Of a stretch of 64,000 nt of DNA, positions 21,677 to 30,161 are shown piece after piece. Origin of the DNA: Emiliania huxleyi CCMP1516 (Eukaryota > Haptophyta > Isochrysidales > Noelaerhabdaceae). Within the stretch, counting starts at the first letter, position 1. Every line of letters begins with the position of its first letter. Under the pieces are notes generated by a model that was not told the origin of the DNA, did no database searches, and saw only the letters and a program-made list of their open reading frames with translations. A program made the translations under genes and the position numbers. The stretch covers positions 251,440 through 315,439 of the forward strand of contig NW_005201792.1 in NCBI RefSeq assembly GCF_000372725.1, read 5' to 3'.

Positions 21677-21764
21677 TGCGACGGTGTATCATTCACTTTA
21701 TGCCACCGTTGCATATCCGGATATGCAACGTACGGTGGCATAAAGTGAATGATACACCGTCGCA
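21677..21764. repeat. Near-perfect 88-bp palindrome
   Basis: The left arm 21677-21718 reverse-complements the right arm 21719-21764 with a single 3-nt insertion (TAC) and no loop. The centre is TTGCATATCCGGATATGCAA and the outer part reads GCGACGGTGTATCATTCACT. It may be a foldback or MITE-like element, or a transposon-end fusion. Confidence 0.9.
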
Positions 21765-21789
21765 GGTGTGCAGTGTTGTGTCTATTAGC

Positions 21790-22956
21790 TCTGAGTAGAG
21801 GGCGCGTCCTGCAGTTAAGGGGACACCCGGTACGCGGGGCCAACCCTCGGAGACCCGTGTTTACTTTACGGCCCTTTCCCTGCGAACGCGCACCCCTGGC
21901 GCACCCCCTAGGGCTAGGGCTTTCTTGCCCGCAACCCGATCCCGCTCATCTGGCCCGCTGGGTGTGCTTCTTAGCTCCCCGGCCCTGGATGTGAGGCTGC
22001 CGACTGCACTCCAAGTGCTCCAAGTGCCTTCTCAGCGTGCACTAAGAAACCCCAACACCTTCGGAGTACAAACTGTCAACGTCCACTTCATTGCACGGGA
22101 CGCGGCACAAACGGGGCACAAACGCAAGGCTACAAACACGGGGAGGCACGTAGTGACGCAGGGGAGTCTAGGCGACGGTGGCGCGTCCTCCGCCGCCGCG
22201 AGCTTCACTTCACTTTTAGCAAGTTTTCTGTGCAGTCGGTAGCCTCACATGGCTTAATTTTTTAGAATTCTTTTCACTCACTGTCGCGTCTTGGCAGCAC
22301 AAAGCCGCGCCAGACGTCCGCCAGCTCCCGAGCCTCCCTCGCGGCTGTCGAAGCGCTCCTCGTCCCAGCCCACGCCGCACGCGATCACGGGTACGGCCCA
22401 GCCGCATCAGCCATCACCTCGACCGCCCACTTGCGAGCCGCGCCGGCTCCGGGAAGAGCTCGTGCGACTGCGGCGACCACTCCGCCGCCTTGAGGATGAG
22501 CCTGCCCACCTCCACCGCCTCGGCCGCTGGCTGCAGGTTGGCCGGCCTGAGGGAGGGCAGAACCAAGCGCGCTGCGCCTGGGCGAAGTCTAGGGGGCCAG
22601 GCCGCCGTCGGGCGGGGGCGGCGGCGGCGGCTCGCATCAGGCTGTGAGCTGTGAAATAGTCTGGGTTCAGGCAGATTTATCCCGAGGCGGTACCCGGCGC
22701 CGAGCGTATTTGTGAAGAGAGAGAAAAGTCTTTGTGATCGACGTTGCGCTGATACCTGGGTCTGTCCCTTTCTCGACCGTCCCCTTGACATTCTGTGTGA
22801 CTTGGGGCCGCTGGGCGGGTAGGGGTTGCCGGTTCTTCTTGTTTGTGTGAAGCCTCAGCTTGGACATGGACATGGGCTGTAGGGCCTCCTGGGTCTGTCT
22901 CTCACACCCTCACTGTTGGCGTGTCGTGAGAGATCGCCAGAACGCGCAGCTTCTCG
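21790..22956. other. Stretch without a recognisable gene
   Basis: On the minus strand 22262-22791 has open frames (for example AAEAVEVGRLILKAAEW and ARELADVWRGFVLP) that could be exons of an unrecognised gene or a remnant. A 23-bp sequence containing ACTGCACTCCAAGTGCTCCA at about 22003 recurs twice near 23830-23900. Nothing else is supported. Confidence 0.35.
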
Positions 22957-23762
22957 TCAGCGCCGCAGCAGGCGGAGCACGACGGCGGCGCGTCCGAAGA
23001 GGGCGGCGATAATCAGCGCGGTGCATCCGTCGATGGTCTGCTGGTTCACCTCCGCCCGTGCTGTATCGGCGTGTAGACCACATCCTCGTGGCCGTCGATG
23101 GCGGCTAGTATCAGCGCCGTCTTGCCCCTGCAGGTTGAGCTCCGCCCCGTGCTGAAGCAGTGCATCGACCACCCGCTCGTAGCCCTGGTCAGCGGCCCAC
23201 ATCAGCGCGGGCTCGCCTTCACTGTTCTGATGGTCGGTCGAACCGCCACGCCGCAGTCGAGCCAGGCCAGCACTGCCGCTTCGTCGCCCTCCCAAGTCGC
23301 GTCCAGGACCTCGTCGGGGACGGCGTCCACGCCCGAATCGCCCTCCACCGAATCGCCCTCCACCCCGTCCGAAGGGGGCGCGGCACTCGCTGCCGCCGCG
23401 TCGTCCCCGGTCGAGCCCGCCTCCACCGCTGCCCGCTCACCGCTCCCCGTCACCTCCCGGAGGTGCTGACGGAAGGCCTCGATGCACTCGGTGTGGCCCC
23501 CCTCCTTGGCCCTTTGCAGCGCCGTCCCTCCCGGAGTGCGCAGCGTCATGTCTGCGCCCGCACGCAGCAGCCGCAGCACGATGGCGGACCGGCCGCGGTA
23601 GACGGCACTCATGAGCGCAGTCCAGCCGGCACCGTTCTGCAGGTCGACCACCGCGCCACACTTCAGCAGCAGCTCGACCAGCTGTGCATGACCGTAGCCG
23701 GCTGCGATCATCAGGAGCGTACAGCCACTCCCACTGTCATCTCCCTCTGAGAGGGGAGGCAA
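22957..23762 (-). pseudogene. Ankyrin-repeat protein with several frame breaks
   Basis: From MPPLSEGDDSGSG the frame gives ankyrin repeats (TLLMIAAGYGHAQLVELLLK, WTALMSAVYRGRSAIVLRLL, TALQRAKEGGHTECIEAF), an acidic linker, a segment like the start of the other ankyrin gene (AAVLAWLDCG), then EPALMWAADQGYERVVDALL and CTALIIAALFGRAAVVLRLL. The frame must shift by one base near 23229, and twice more around the repeat GKTALILAAIDGHEDVV (23060-23135). No splice sites suit such short gaps, so it is either a decaying paralogue of the intact gene at 51656-53008 or affected by sequencing errors. Confidence 0.6.
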
Positions 23763-23825
23763 ATGCGGGGGAGCGGAGTCGGAGGGGGGGCGTCCTGGAT
23801 GGATGTGAGGCAGTCGAGGCGGTTC

Positions 23826-23902
23826 TTACTGACCGCACTCCAAGTGCTCCAAGAGCTCTGGATGTGTGAGGTCACTGACTGCACTCCAAGTGCTCCAAGC
23901 GG
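23826..23902 (+). repeat. Two copies of a 23-bp dispersed repeat
   Basis: ACTGCACTCCAAGTGCTCCA and neighbours occur at about 23830 (first base varied) and 23877; a third copy is near 22003. They flank the broken ankyrin gene on both sides. Confidence 0.6.
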
Positions 23903-24264
23903 TGCCTAGTGCTGCGCGAAGGCCCGGCCGGTGGTGAGCGTCCCTCCCGGTGTGGTCATGTGTGCTCAAGCACATGTACATGTTGTGCCTCTGTGTGTCT
24001 GTGTGTCTGCCCCTCGTTGTATGTGTGATGATTGTGTGAGGATTCCTCGTTCGTTCCCGCTCGTTTCCCCGCACCTGCACCTCCGACACAGCGACTCGGT
24101 CGCGTTTTTCTCTCGCGAGTCTCTATCTCGACACTCGCGAGGCTGAGGGTGTGGTGTGCGGACACGATACACGTCTGAGCACTGTGACTGAGCACTGAGG
24201 TCTGTCCGTCTGAGGTCGTATGTGCGTGGATGGTGCGGCAGAAAGAGACTGGCCGCCCATCTTT

Positions 24265-24455
24265 CCTAGGGGTGTCGAGGGGTGTCGAGGTGTCGAGTTT
24301 GGCACCTTGACACGGTCGAGCATGGTTTCAGCCTAGGGGGTGTCGAGGGGTGTCGAGGGGTGTCGAGGGGTGTCGAGTTGGTCGAGTTGGCATGGGGTGT
24401 CGAGGTGTCGAGTTGGTGTCGAGTTGGTGTCGAGGTTTGGTGTCGAGGTGTCGAG
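24265..24455 (+). repeat. GGTGTCGA minisatellite
   Basis: Degenerate tandem units GGGGTGTCGA and GTTGGTGTCGA, interrupted once around 24300-24335 (ACACGGTCGAGCATGG). Any ORF across it (for example 24333-24545) is just the repeat translated. Confidence 0.9.
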
Positions 24456-24469
24456 GCCAGGGCTCAGCC

Positions 24470-24780
24470 TGAAGATTTCAGGGCAGATCTCAGTCTCTAG
24501 TCCCGCCCTTGAGATCTCCCAAATCTTCGTCGAGACTTCAGCCACGAAATCTCAGTCTTCCCGTCGCTCGGTGTGAGTTTCTAGAGGAAACGCGTGAGAT
24601 CTCAAATGGCGAAGATTCCTTTTCGCTTTGGGAGTTTGAGATTTCGATGAGGGGTGGGAGAGACTGAGACTGCAAGCAAGAGAGATTCCGTTTTCGATGC
24701 AGAATGCTGTGAACTTCCTCAACCTTCCAACGCCTTTACCTCGCACCGAAATCTACTGAGTAGGCCAGCGTGACTCGAGA
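24470..24780 (-). repeat. GAGATTTGAGATT-type array, left member of inverted pair
   Basis: Degenerate AAATCTC-type units. From about 24600 onward they read mainly as GAGATTTGAGATT on the plus strand, opposite to the array at 25675-26070. Units before 24560 are mixed in orientation. Confidence 0.6.
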
Positions 24781-25543
24781 TTTGAGATTGAGACTGAAAG
24801 CAGCACGCTCGGCCTGCAATGCTTTGCGCCGCCGCCGCCGCCCATCTCGCCGCCGCCTGAGGCGGTTCTCCACGAAGCTGTGGCCGCTCGAGAGTGAGGA
24901 TGAGATCGTCGTGCTTCTCCTCGGCATGGCCCGCTACCCAGTCGACACACCCGATCGCGCAGAGGTCATCGCTGCCGACATGCAAACAAAGCACGCGTCC
25001 ACGACCATCAACGTCCTCGTCAGCAGCATCGAGAGCGAGGCGGGCATCAGCGCTCTCGTGGATCTTCTCGACCCCATGCGCTCCCATGAGCAGGAGAAGT
25101 CCACGCCGCTCCACCTGGTCCCTTGAGTTCTGCGCCGTCTGCGCTTTGCAAGGGCAGAAGGTGCGCCTTGTGGTCAGCGACGAGCCCGTCCGTCCAACCG
25201 TATACTGCACGCACGGGCGCTTTGACAGGCTCCTCTACTGCAAGCGCTGCCCAGATTGCCGCGCCAAGCACAACCTCTCATATGCCGAGGAGTCAACTCG
25301 GCTGGCTCAGGGCAAGCAGGTGCGGCGTATGACGGCGCGATGGATCGGACTCGCAAGTACGTCCAGCTGTCGCGAGACATCATCTTTGAGGGCGAGATGC
25401 TGTGGCGCCTCGACACGCAGATGCTCCACTCGCACACCGGCTTTGAGCCGTACGCCAAGGAGTGGACGACCTTTGCGGACGAGCCGCCGCAGCTGGTCGA
25501 GCCTTTGCGGATAGCGCTGTCCCTCTCATCTAATTCGGCGTAG
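24770..25543 (+). CDS. Cysteine-cluster protein fragment between inverted arrays
   Basis: Three overlapping frames look protein-like: 24894-25115 region ESEDEIVVLLLGMARYPVDT and IESEAGISALVDLLDP; then FCAVCALQGQK followed by LLYCKRCPDCRAKHNL (Cys pairs suggesting a zinc ribbon); then TRKYVQLSRDIIFEGEMLWR up to the stop at 25543. Frame changes near 25115 and 25320 mean short introns or decay. The content recalls the Cys-cluster segments linked to KDZ-type DNA transposases, but I cannot confirm a transposase. Flanking by inverted AAATCTC arrays fits a mobile element. Confidence 0.3.
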
Positions 25544-25674
25544 ACCGCGCGCGCAGCGCGCTCCGTGTTTGCAGACCGCCCTGGCGGACTCGTTTACACT
25601 TCCAAGCTCAAGCCAGGCGCCGCAGGCCATAAAGAGGAGCGCAGATTAAAATGGCGCCGCAGGCTCCCCGGGCC

Positions 25675-26070
25675 CCAAATCTCAATCTCAAATCTCAATC
25701 TCAAATCTCAGACCTCAGACCTCAATCTCACTGCAGGTCAAACCCACCCAACCCTTCTAGAAGCTTCGAGGCTCTTGTCTCAGTATTCACGCCGCAAATC
25801 TCCAAATCTCAGCTCTCAAATCTCTAGGTTGGAGGCCGTCCAAAATCTTCAGTCTCAAATCTTGAATCTCGAGCGAACTCGACCGCAGATTCCTTTTGGT
25901 GTGGGAAATCTCATTCTCCAAGTCTCTGGTCTCTAATCTCAAAGTCTCCCACCGGAGGCCGAGTGACTGAGCCGTCTCAAATCTCAAATCTCTGGTCTCA
26001 AATCTCTGGGTAGCACTGTAGACCCGAGTGGAGTCTTTCAAATCTTTAAGCTCTCAATCTCTAAAAAAGA
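25675..26070 (+). repeat. TCTCAAATCTCAATC-type array, right member of inverted pair
   Basis: About 400 bp of degenerate units such as CTCAATCTCAAATCTCAATC, one of the most AT-rich parts of the window. Its orientation is opposite to the array at 24600-24780. Confidence 0.85.
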
Positions 26071-26102
26071 CTAGAGATTTCAATTACTCGTGCAGCGTAG
26101 CC

Positions 26103-26214
26103 CTTGTGTGCTCCGCCTTTCGTGGAGCACACAAGACCATGGGAGCGCGTGCTCGGCCGGCGGCCCCCCAACGCACGAGTATCAGGGTTCAGGTTATCGC
26201 CGATACCCTGATAC
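26103..26214. repeat. Two adjacent perfect stem-loops
   Basis: CTTGTGTGCTCC (26103-26114) pairs with GGAGCACACAAG (26124-26135). GTATCAGGGT (26179-26188) pairs with ACCCTGATAC (26205-26214). TCTACGCTCTA-type short repeats follow to about 26310. No gene is seen between 26070 and 26580. Confidence 0.85.
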
Positions 26215-26580
26215 TGACGTATACCCTCCTCTTACCTCTAACGGCTTTACGGCTCTACGGTCTACGCTCTAGCTCTACCGTCTTGCGTCTTCTACGCTCT
26301 AGACCTGTCTGCCGTCTCCTTTTCGTAATAAATAAATAAATAAAAACGGACACCTCTACTGTGAGATGGGTAAATAGGAACAGGTCCCCGCCCTTGCGAT
26401 CTTTGTGCAGGGTTCTTTGTGGGTGTGGTCGGCGACTAGCCGGGGTCGTCCTCCCGTGCGTCCCGATGGCCGATGGGGGACTAGCACTATTCGTAATAAA
26501 TATCCAGACGCTCTAAATAGTAAAAGAGAAATAAGCAGCTCGCCCCCGCTCTAGATCTCTCACCGCGTTCGGGCACCCCT

Positions 26581-27308
26581 TCAGCCAATCTTGCAGTGCT
26601 CTGTGTCACCCTGCGGCACAGCGGCGCGATAGGCCATGTACGTGTGCCAGGCAGTGGACACAAAGGCGGTCGCAAAGGGCCGTACGAGGGGCGGGATCAC
26701 AGCGAAGGTGATCACGTCATAGGCCGGCCAGACGCGCAGGTCGGCTGAGAGGACCGACGGCATCTCGGCCGTCACCGTGCAGCAGCAGCGCGAGAGGCGG
26801 CACGCCAAGCCCTCGCCCGGCTGCGGCGATGGTTGCGCGTACCGTCGCCACAGCAGCGAGAAGTAGTTGCCCAAGGTGGAGAGGAGGCTGCAGGAGACAA
26901 TCACCTTGGCGAGCACCTGAAGGGCGAGCACCAGAAGTTGAAGCGAAGAGACCACGAAACCTAACCACCCAACCACCGATGCTAGTTAATACACGCCTTG
27001 GCGGGCGAGACTCCGGGAAATAATCCTTCGGCGAGCTGATAAACAGATGGCAGCATGAAGCCGCCGTAGACAAAGCCAAGGCCGGCGGCCGACGCGATGC
27101 GCCGAGGCTGCACAAGGGGGACGGGCGCAGCCACGGCTCTGTCCGCCGACAGCGGCCCGATCCATCTGCGAGCAATCTGTAGCCTCCGCTCCATCTGCTG
27201 AGCGACGAGATCGCCGGTCGCAAATATGGCGACCGAAGCCAGAGCGTCCTGCGGCGTCAGCTGGATGTGCACGCCGTGCGCAGTGCCGGCGATGAGGCAC
27301 AGCAGCAT
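26581..27308 (-). CDS. Mpv17/PMP22-family membrane protein
   Basis: Integral protein of mitochondria or peroxisomes, thought to form or modulate a small channel. Two exons, 27308-26997 and 26916-26581, give 215 residues in phase. The N-terminal half has LTPQDALASVAIFATGDLVA followed by QQ; the C-terminal half has the family signature as DLRVWPAYDVITFAVIPPLV, then RPFATAFVSTAWHTYMAY (compare the W-P...F..VP..R......W..YL pattern). The intron begins with GC (26996) and ends AG at 26917. Exon 2 begins GTGCTCGCCAAGG and the end of exon 1 reads CTCGCCCGCCAAGG, another case of similar sequence on both sides of an intron. Confidence 0.8.
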
Positions 27309-27868
27309 GTGACAGCGGGATCACGAGAGGAGGGATGGCGTTCGGCACGTGAGAATAATTCACGGCCTGCGCATCTGCCCCTCTTCTGGCTTCAAACGAG
27401 AGTGGACCTGAGCAACGGCTTCACAGGGCGGGATATGCTCGCAGTGGGAGTCAGAAATGTGGTCCTTGCGCGAGGAATGCTCGATAAACTCGAGGGACCA
27501 AAATACGCGGAGAGGAGAGCGGAGTTACGCAGAAAGGCGAGAGAAGCAGCGAGAGCAAGCAAGAGATCGGCAGACGACAGCGGCGTCTCAGAACGAGGCC
27601 GAGGAGAGCGATGAGTCAGGGGAAGAGAAAGCAGGAGAGAGAACGACGAGAGTGGGAAGAATGCGAGGTGGCATGAAGGTCGCTGCAAGAATCGGTGATA
27701 AACTGCGGAGAGAGATAGGAAGTGGTAGACGCCCGAGGGTGGGCGACGGCTAACACCACACTTCTCCCCTAAAATCCCTGTGTGGTGGCGGAGTACCGTC
27801 CTCCCATCCCTCCCTTGGGTTGGCTGTTTTCTTTCTTTCTTTCTTTTTCTGGCTTCATTGGGATGCGT
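27309..27868. other. Stretch between Mpv17 and the right duplication arm
   Basis: Open frames on both strands are rich in Arg/Glu or Ser/Leu and show no family likeness (for example LDKLEGPKYAERRAELRRKA on plus, 27480-27540). TTTC repeats at about 27830-27850 sit just outside the duplication boundary. No gene is supported. Confidence 0.4.
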
Positions 27869-27982
27869 AGGTCTGTCCGTCACATGCAGAGGCACCTCAC
27901 CACCGAGGGTGCTTGGATACTGTACCGATCGCCGACATCGCGCGTCGCCCAATTTCTAGTGGAGGAGGCTCAGAAGGGCTAA
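27869..27982 (+). pseudogene. Truncated 3' end of the GT47 gene
   Basis: Encodes only RSVRHMQRHLTTEGAWILYR and up to the stop (EEAQKG), identical to the C-terminus of the GT47 gene at 4076-5867. Cut off by the duplication boundary. Confidence 0.85.
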
Positions 27983-28079
27983 TGGGCTGCGATTTGCGGA
28001 GGACGACGCGTTTGGCAGCGCAGCCAGGTTTGGGGCTTCACCTACTTTCGCCTGCTGCAGTAAAGTGATATCCCCTGTC

Positions 28080-28117
28080 TTAAGGTCCGACCTGTGGGCA
28101 CTGCCTGCGCTCGGCAT
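28080..28117 (+). repeat. Dispersed motif CTTAAGGTCCGACCTGTGGG, copy 3
   Basis: Same motif as at 3943-3979 and 10315-10352, about 105 bp before the DUF1152 ATG. Here it continues GCACTGCCTGCGCTCGG. Confidence 0.6.
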
Positions 28118-28220
28118 CGAGCACACCTACTCGAGTACCCGGGTAGGTGGCAGGAGAACAAGAAACCCTCCGGCCGGTGGAGCGGTGGCGCGGTGCTCGT
28201 TGGTCCTTCCGGCCCCAATT

Positions 28221-29576
28221 ATGTGCCTCTACGATGGCCTCCTGCCCCGCGCGCTCAGCATATTTGAGCTGCCGTCGCTGCGGTCGGGCCAACGCGGCAT
28301 CGTCATCGGCATGGGCGGAGGCTGCGATGTGCTCGGTGCACTGGCCTTCGCGCAGGCGTGGGAGGCTCGGAGCCCGGGTGCTACAGTGCTCTTTGCCAAC
28401 TGCGTTTCTCCGCGGCCGATGCCGAGCCACGAGCAGCTCGCACCGCACCTGTGGCGCTGCCCTCCGAACGTCGTCCCGCTGGCGGCAGGAGACGGGTGCT
28501 ACGGCTCCACCCGCCTCGAGCAGAGCCTTCCGCGCGGCGCCGAAGGTGTCGCTTCCGGCTCGCCAGGGCGCCTCGCCTCGTGTCACCGACCGCCCTGCCG
28601 TCCCGCAGGCTCTCCCTTTCTGCTCGTGGTGCCGGAGGACGGGAAGGGGCCTTCTTCTGTGGAGGAGGTGACACGTGCAAACACCGGGGCTATCACCTCC
28701 TCGCTCGCTCGCCTGTGCGCTCCACTGGAGCCGCCAAGCAGCCCGCCGCAGCCCGCCTCACGCAGCCCGCCGTGGGACGCATCCCTAGGCGCGTCGACGC
28801 GATCCTCGCAGTCGACCTCGGAGGTGCCTCGGCTATGACGGGGGAGAGCTCTGAGTGAGACTCACTGCGCCCTCTGTCGGTCGACTTCGGCACACTGCAC
28901 GGCGCTTGGGGAGGAGGCCCTCCCTTCGCACTGCACTCCCGCACGTTGCATCCCCGTTCGAGCCCCGCCTCGCTGCCCCCAGGAGACTCGCTGACGGGAG
29001 GCGTCGACTTTGCAAGCGACCCGGAGTGCGGCCGCGACAGGCAGGTGCTGCACGCGCTGCGCGCGAGTCGGATCCCGTGCGCGGCTCCCGCTCTCGCCCT
29101 TCTCCCTCGCCCAGACGCTCGTCCTCCCCGACCAACCCACCCTCCCACCCCTCTCGGCACTATGGCCCCCTCACGCCCATATGGCGCCGCCCGTGACGCC
29201 ACACGCCGGAGCTCGCAGGTGCACCCACCTCGTCCTCGGACCCGGCTGCGATGGAGAGTCCGCCGTCGGCGCCATGCGCGCCGCCGTCCGCCACGTGGAT
29301 GAGAGCGGCGCGCTTCTCGGCGTGGTGCCTCTCGCGCCGCTGCTGGAGCCGCTCTGCCGGCACTCCGCCCCGCTCGCGCCCAACCGCACGCCAAACATCA
29401 TCAAGAGCGCGCTCGAGCGCGCCGCCGCGCCGCCCGAGGCTGCCGACGAGGGGGACGGCGAGGGGAGCGGCGCCGCGCGCCCCGACTTGTGCACAATCAA
29501 TCGGCACGGAAACACAGCGCACGTCCCTTGGTCGTGGCTCACGGTTGCACTCGCGATCAAGCTCTCTGACGCATGA
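28221..29576 (+). CDS. DUF1152 family protein, right copy
   Basis: Five exons give 305 residues in exact phase: 28221-28545, 28609-28714, 28789-28823, 28983-29076, 29219-29576, all introns GT-AG. Features: GMGGGCDVLGALAF (Gly loop), GSPFLLVVPEDGKG, RVDAILAVDLGG joined to DSLTGGVDFASDPE, THLVLGPGCDGES, and APNRTPNIIKSALERA before an acidic linker and C-terminus. Biochemical role unknown; the Gly-rich loop and the conserved Asp residues suggest nucleotide or metal binding. It is near-identical in coding sequence to the copy at 2497-3852 but has a different upstream region. The start was chosen because the upstream frame contains the dispersed motif and differs between copies. Confidence 0.75.
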
Positions 29577-29764
29577 ACATGTTTTGACTTCGTGGTGACG
29601 GTTTGTGCCTGCAGGTTGTGTTTTGTTTACTCTCCTGCCTCAAGGTTATCCAGGGGATGCTAGAGAAGCGTGCTGCTACCGCCAGGCGGTGACGCATGAA
29701 CATGAACATGCACCTCCCATATCTCCGCCCCGCCCGGCAGTACGTAAACGTATATGCTGAGCCC

Positions 29765-30030
29765 TGGTCTGACAGCCTGGGACAGCAAACCCCGGACAGC
29801 GCATGACAGTGCCCGACAGCCTGACAGCGCTGACAGCACTTTCTCCGACAGTCTGACAGCACGTATCTGACAGCCTGACAGCAGAGCCTGACATCAGAGG
29901 CGTCCCGTCGCTGTCAGGCCCTAACGTGACAGCCTGACAGCTGCCCGACAGCCCGACAGCACACAGCGGCCTGACAGCAGCGCTGACAGCCCGACAGCCC
30001 GACCAGCCCGACAGCAGCACAGACCGTACT
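29765..30030 (+). repeat. CTGACAGC minisatellite
   Basis: More than twenty degenerate units CTGACAGC or CCGACAGC in 265 bp. It lies exactly where the right and left loci stop matching. No ORF of note. Confidence 0.9.
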
Positions 30031-30161
30031 CAGGCCGTGCAGCCTCTTTCTTGTGTCCCATGAGGGTATAGCAAAACTATTACATGCAAAGACATGTGGA
30101 TGTGGTCCGCGCCTTTGATTCTGTGGAGTCCGCGCCAACCTCTGTGCACAGACCGGCTTCT

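Larger units (their letters stand above)
27869..29741. repeat. Right arm of large inverted duplication
   Basis: Reverse-complement match to 2325-4192. The inner boundary at 27868/27869 cuts the GT47 coding sequence: only the last codons and stop (to 27982) are present, so this end looks derived and the left locus ancestral. The outer boundary near 29741 is followed by a CTGACAGC minisatellite. Confidence 0.85.

Noticed and set aside
27392-27952. 186-codon minus ORF across the duplication boundary
   Set aside because: It starts in antisense of the GT47 remnant and runs through Ser/Leu low complexity; chance frame.
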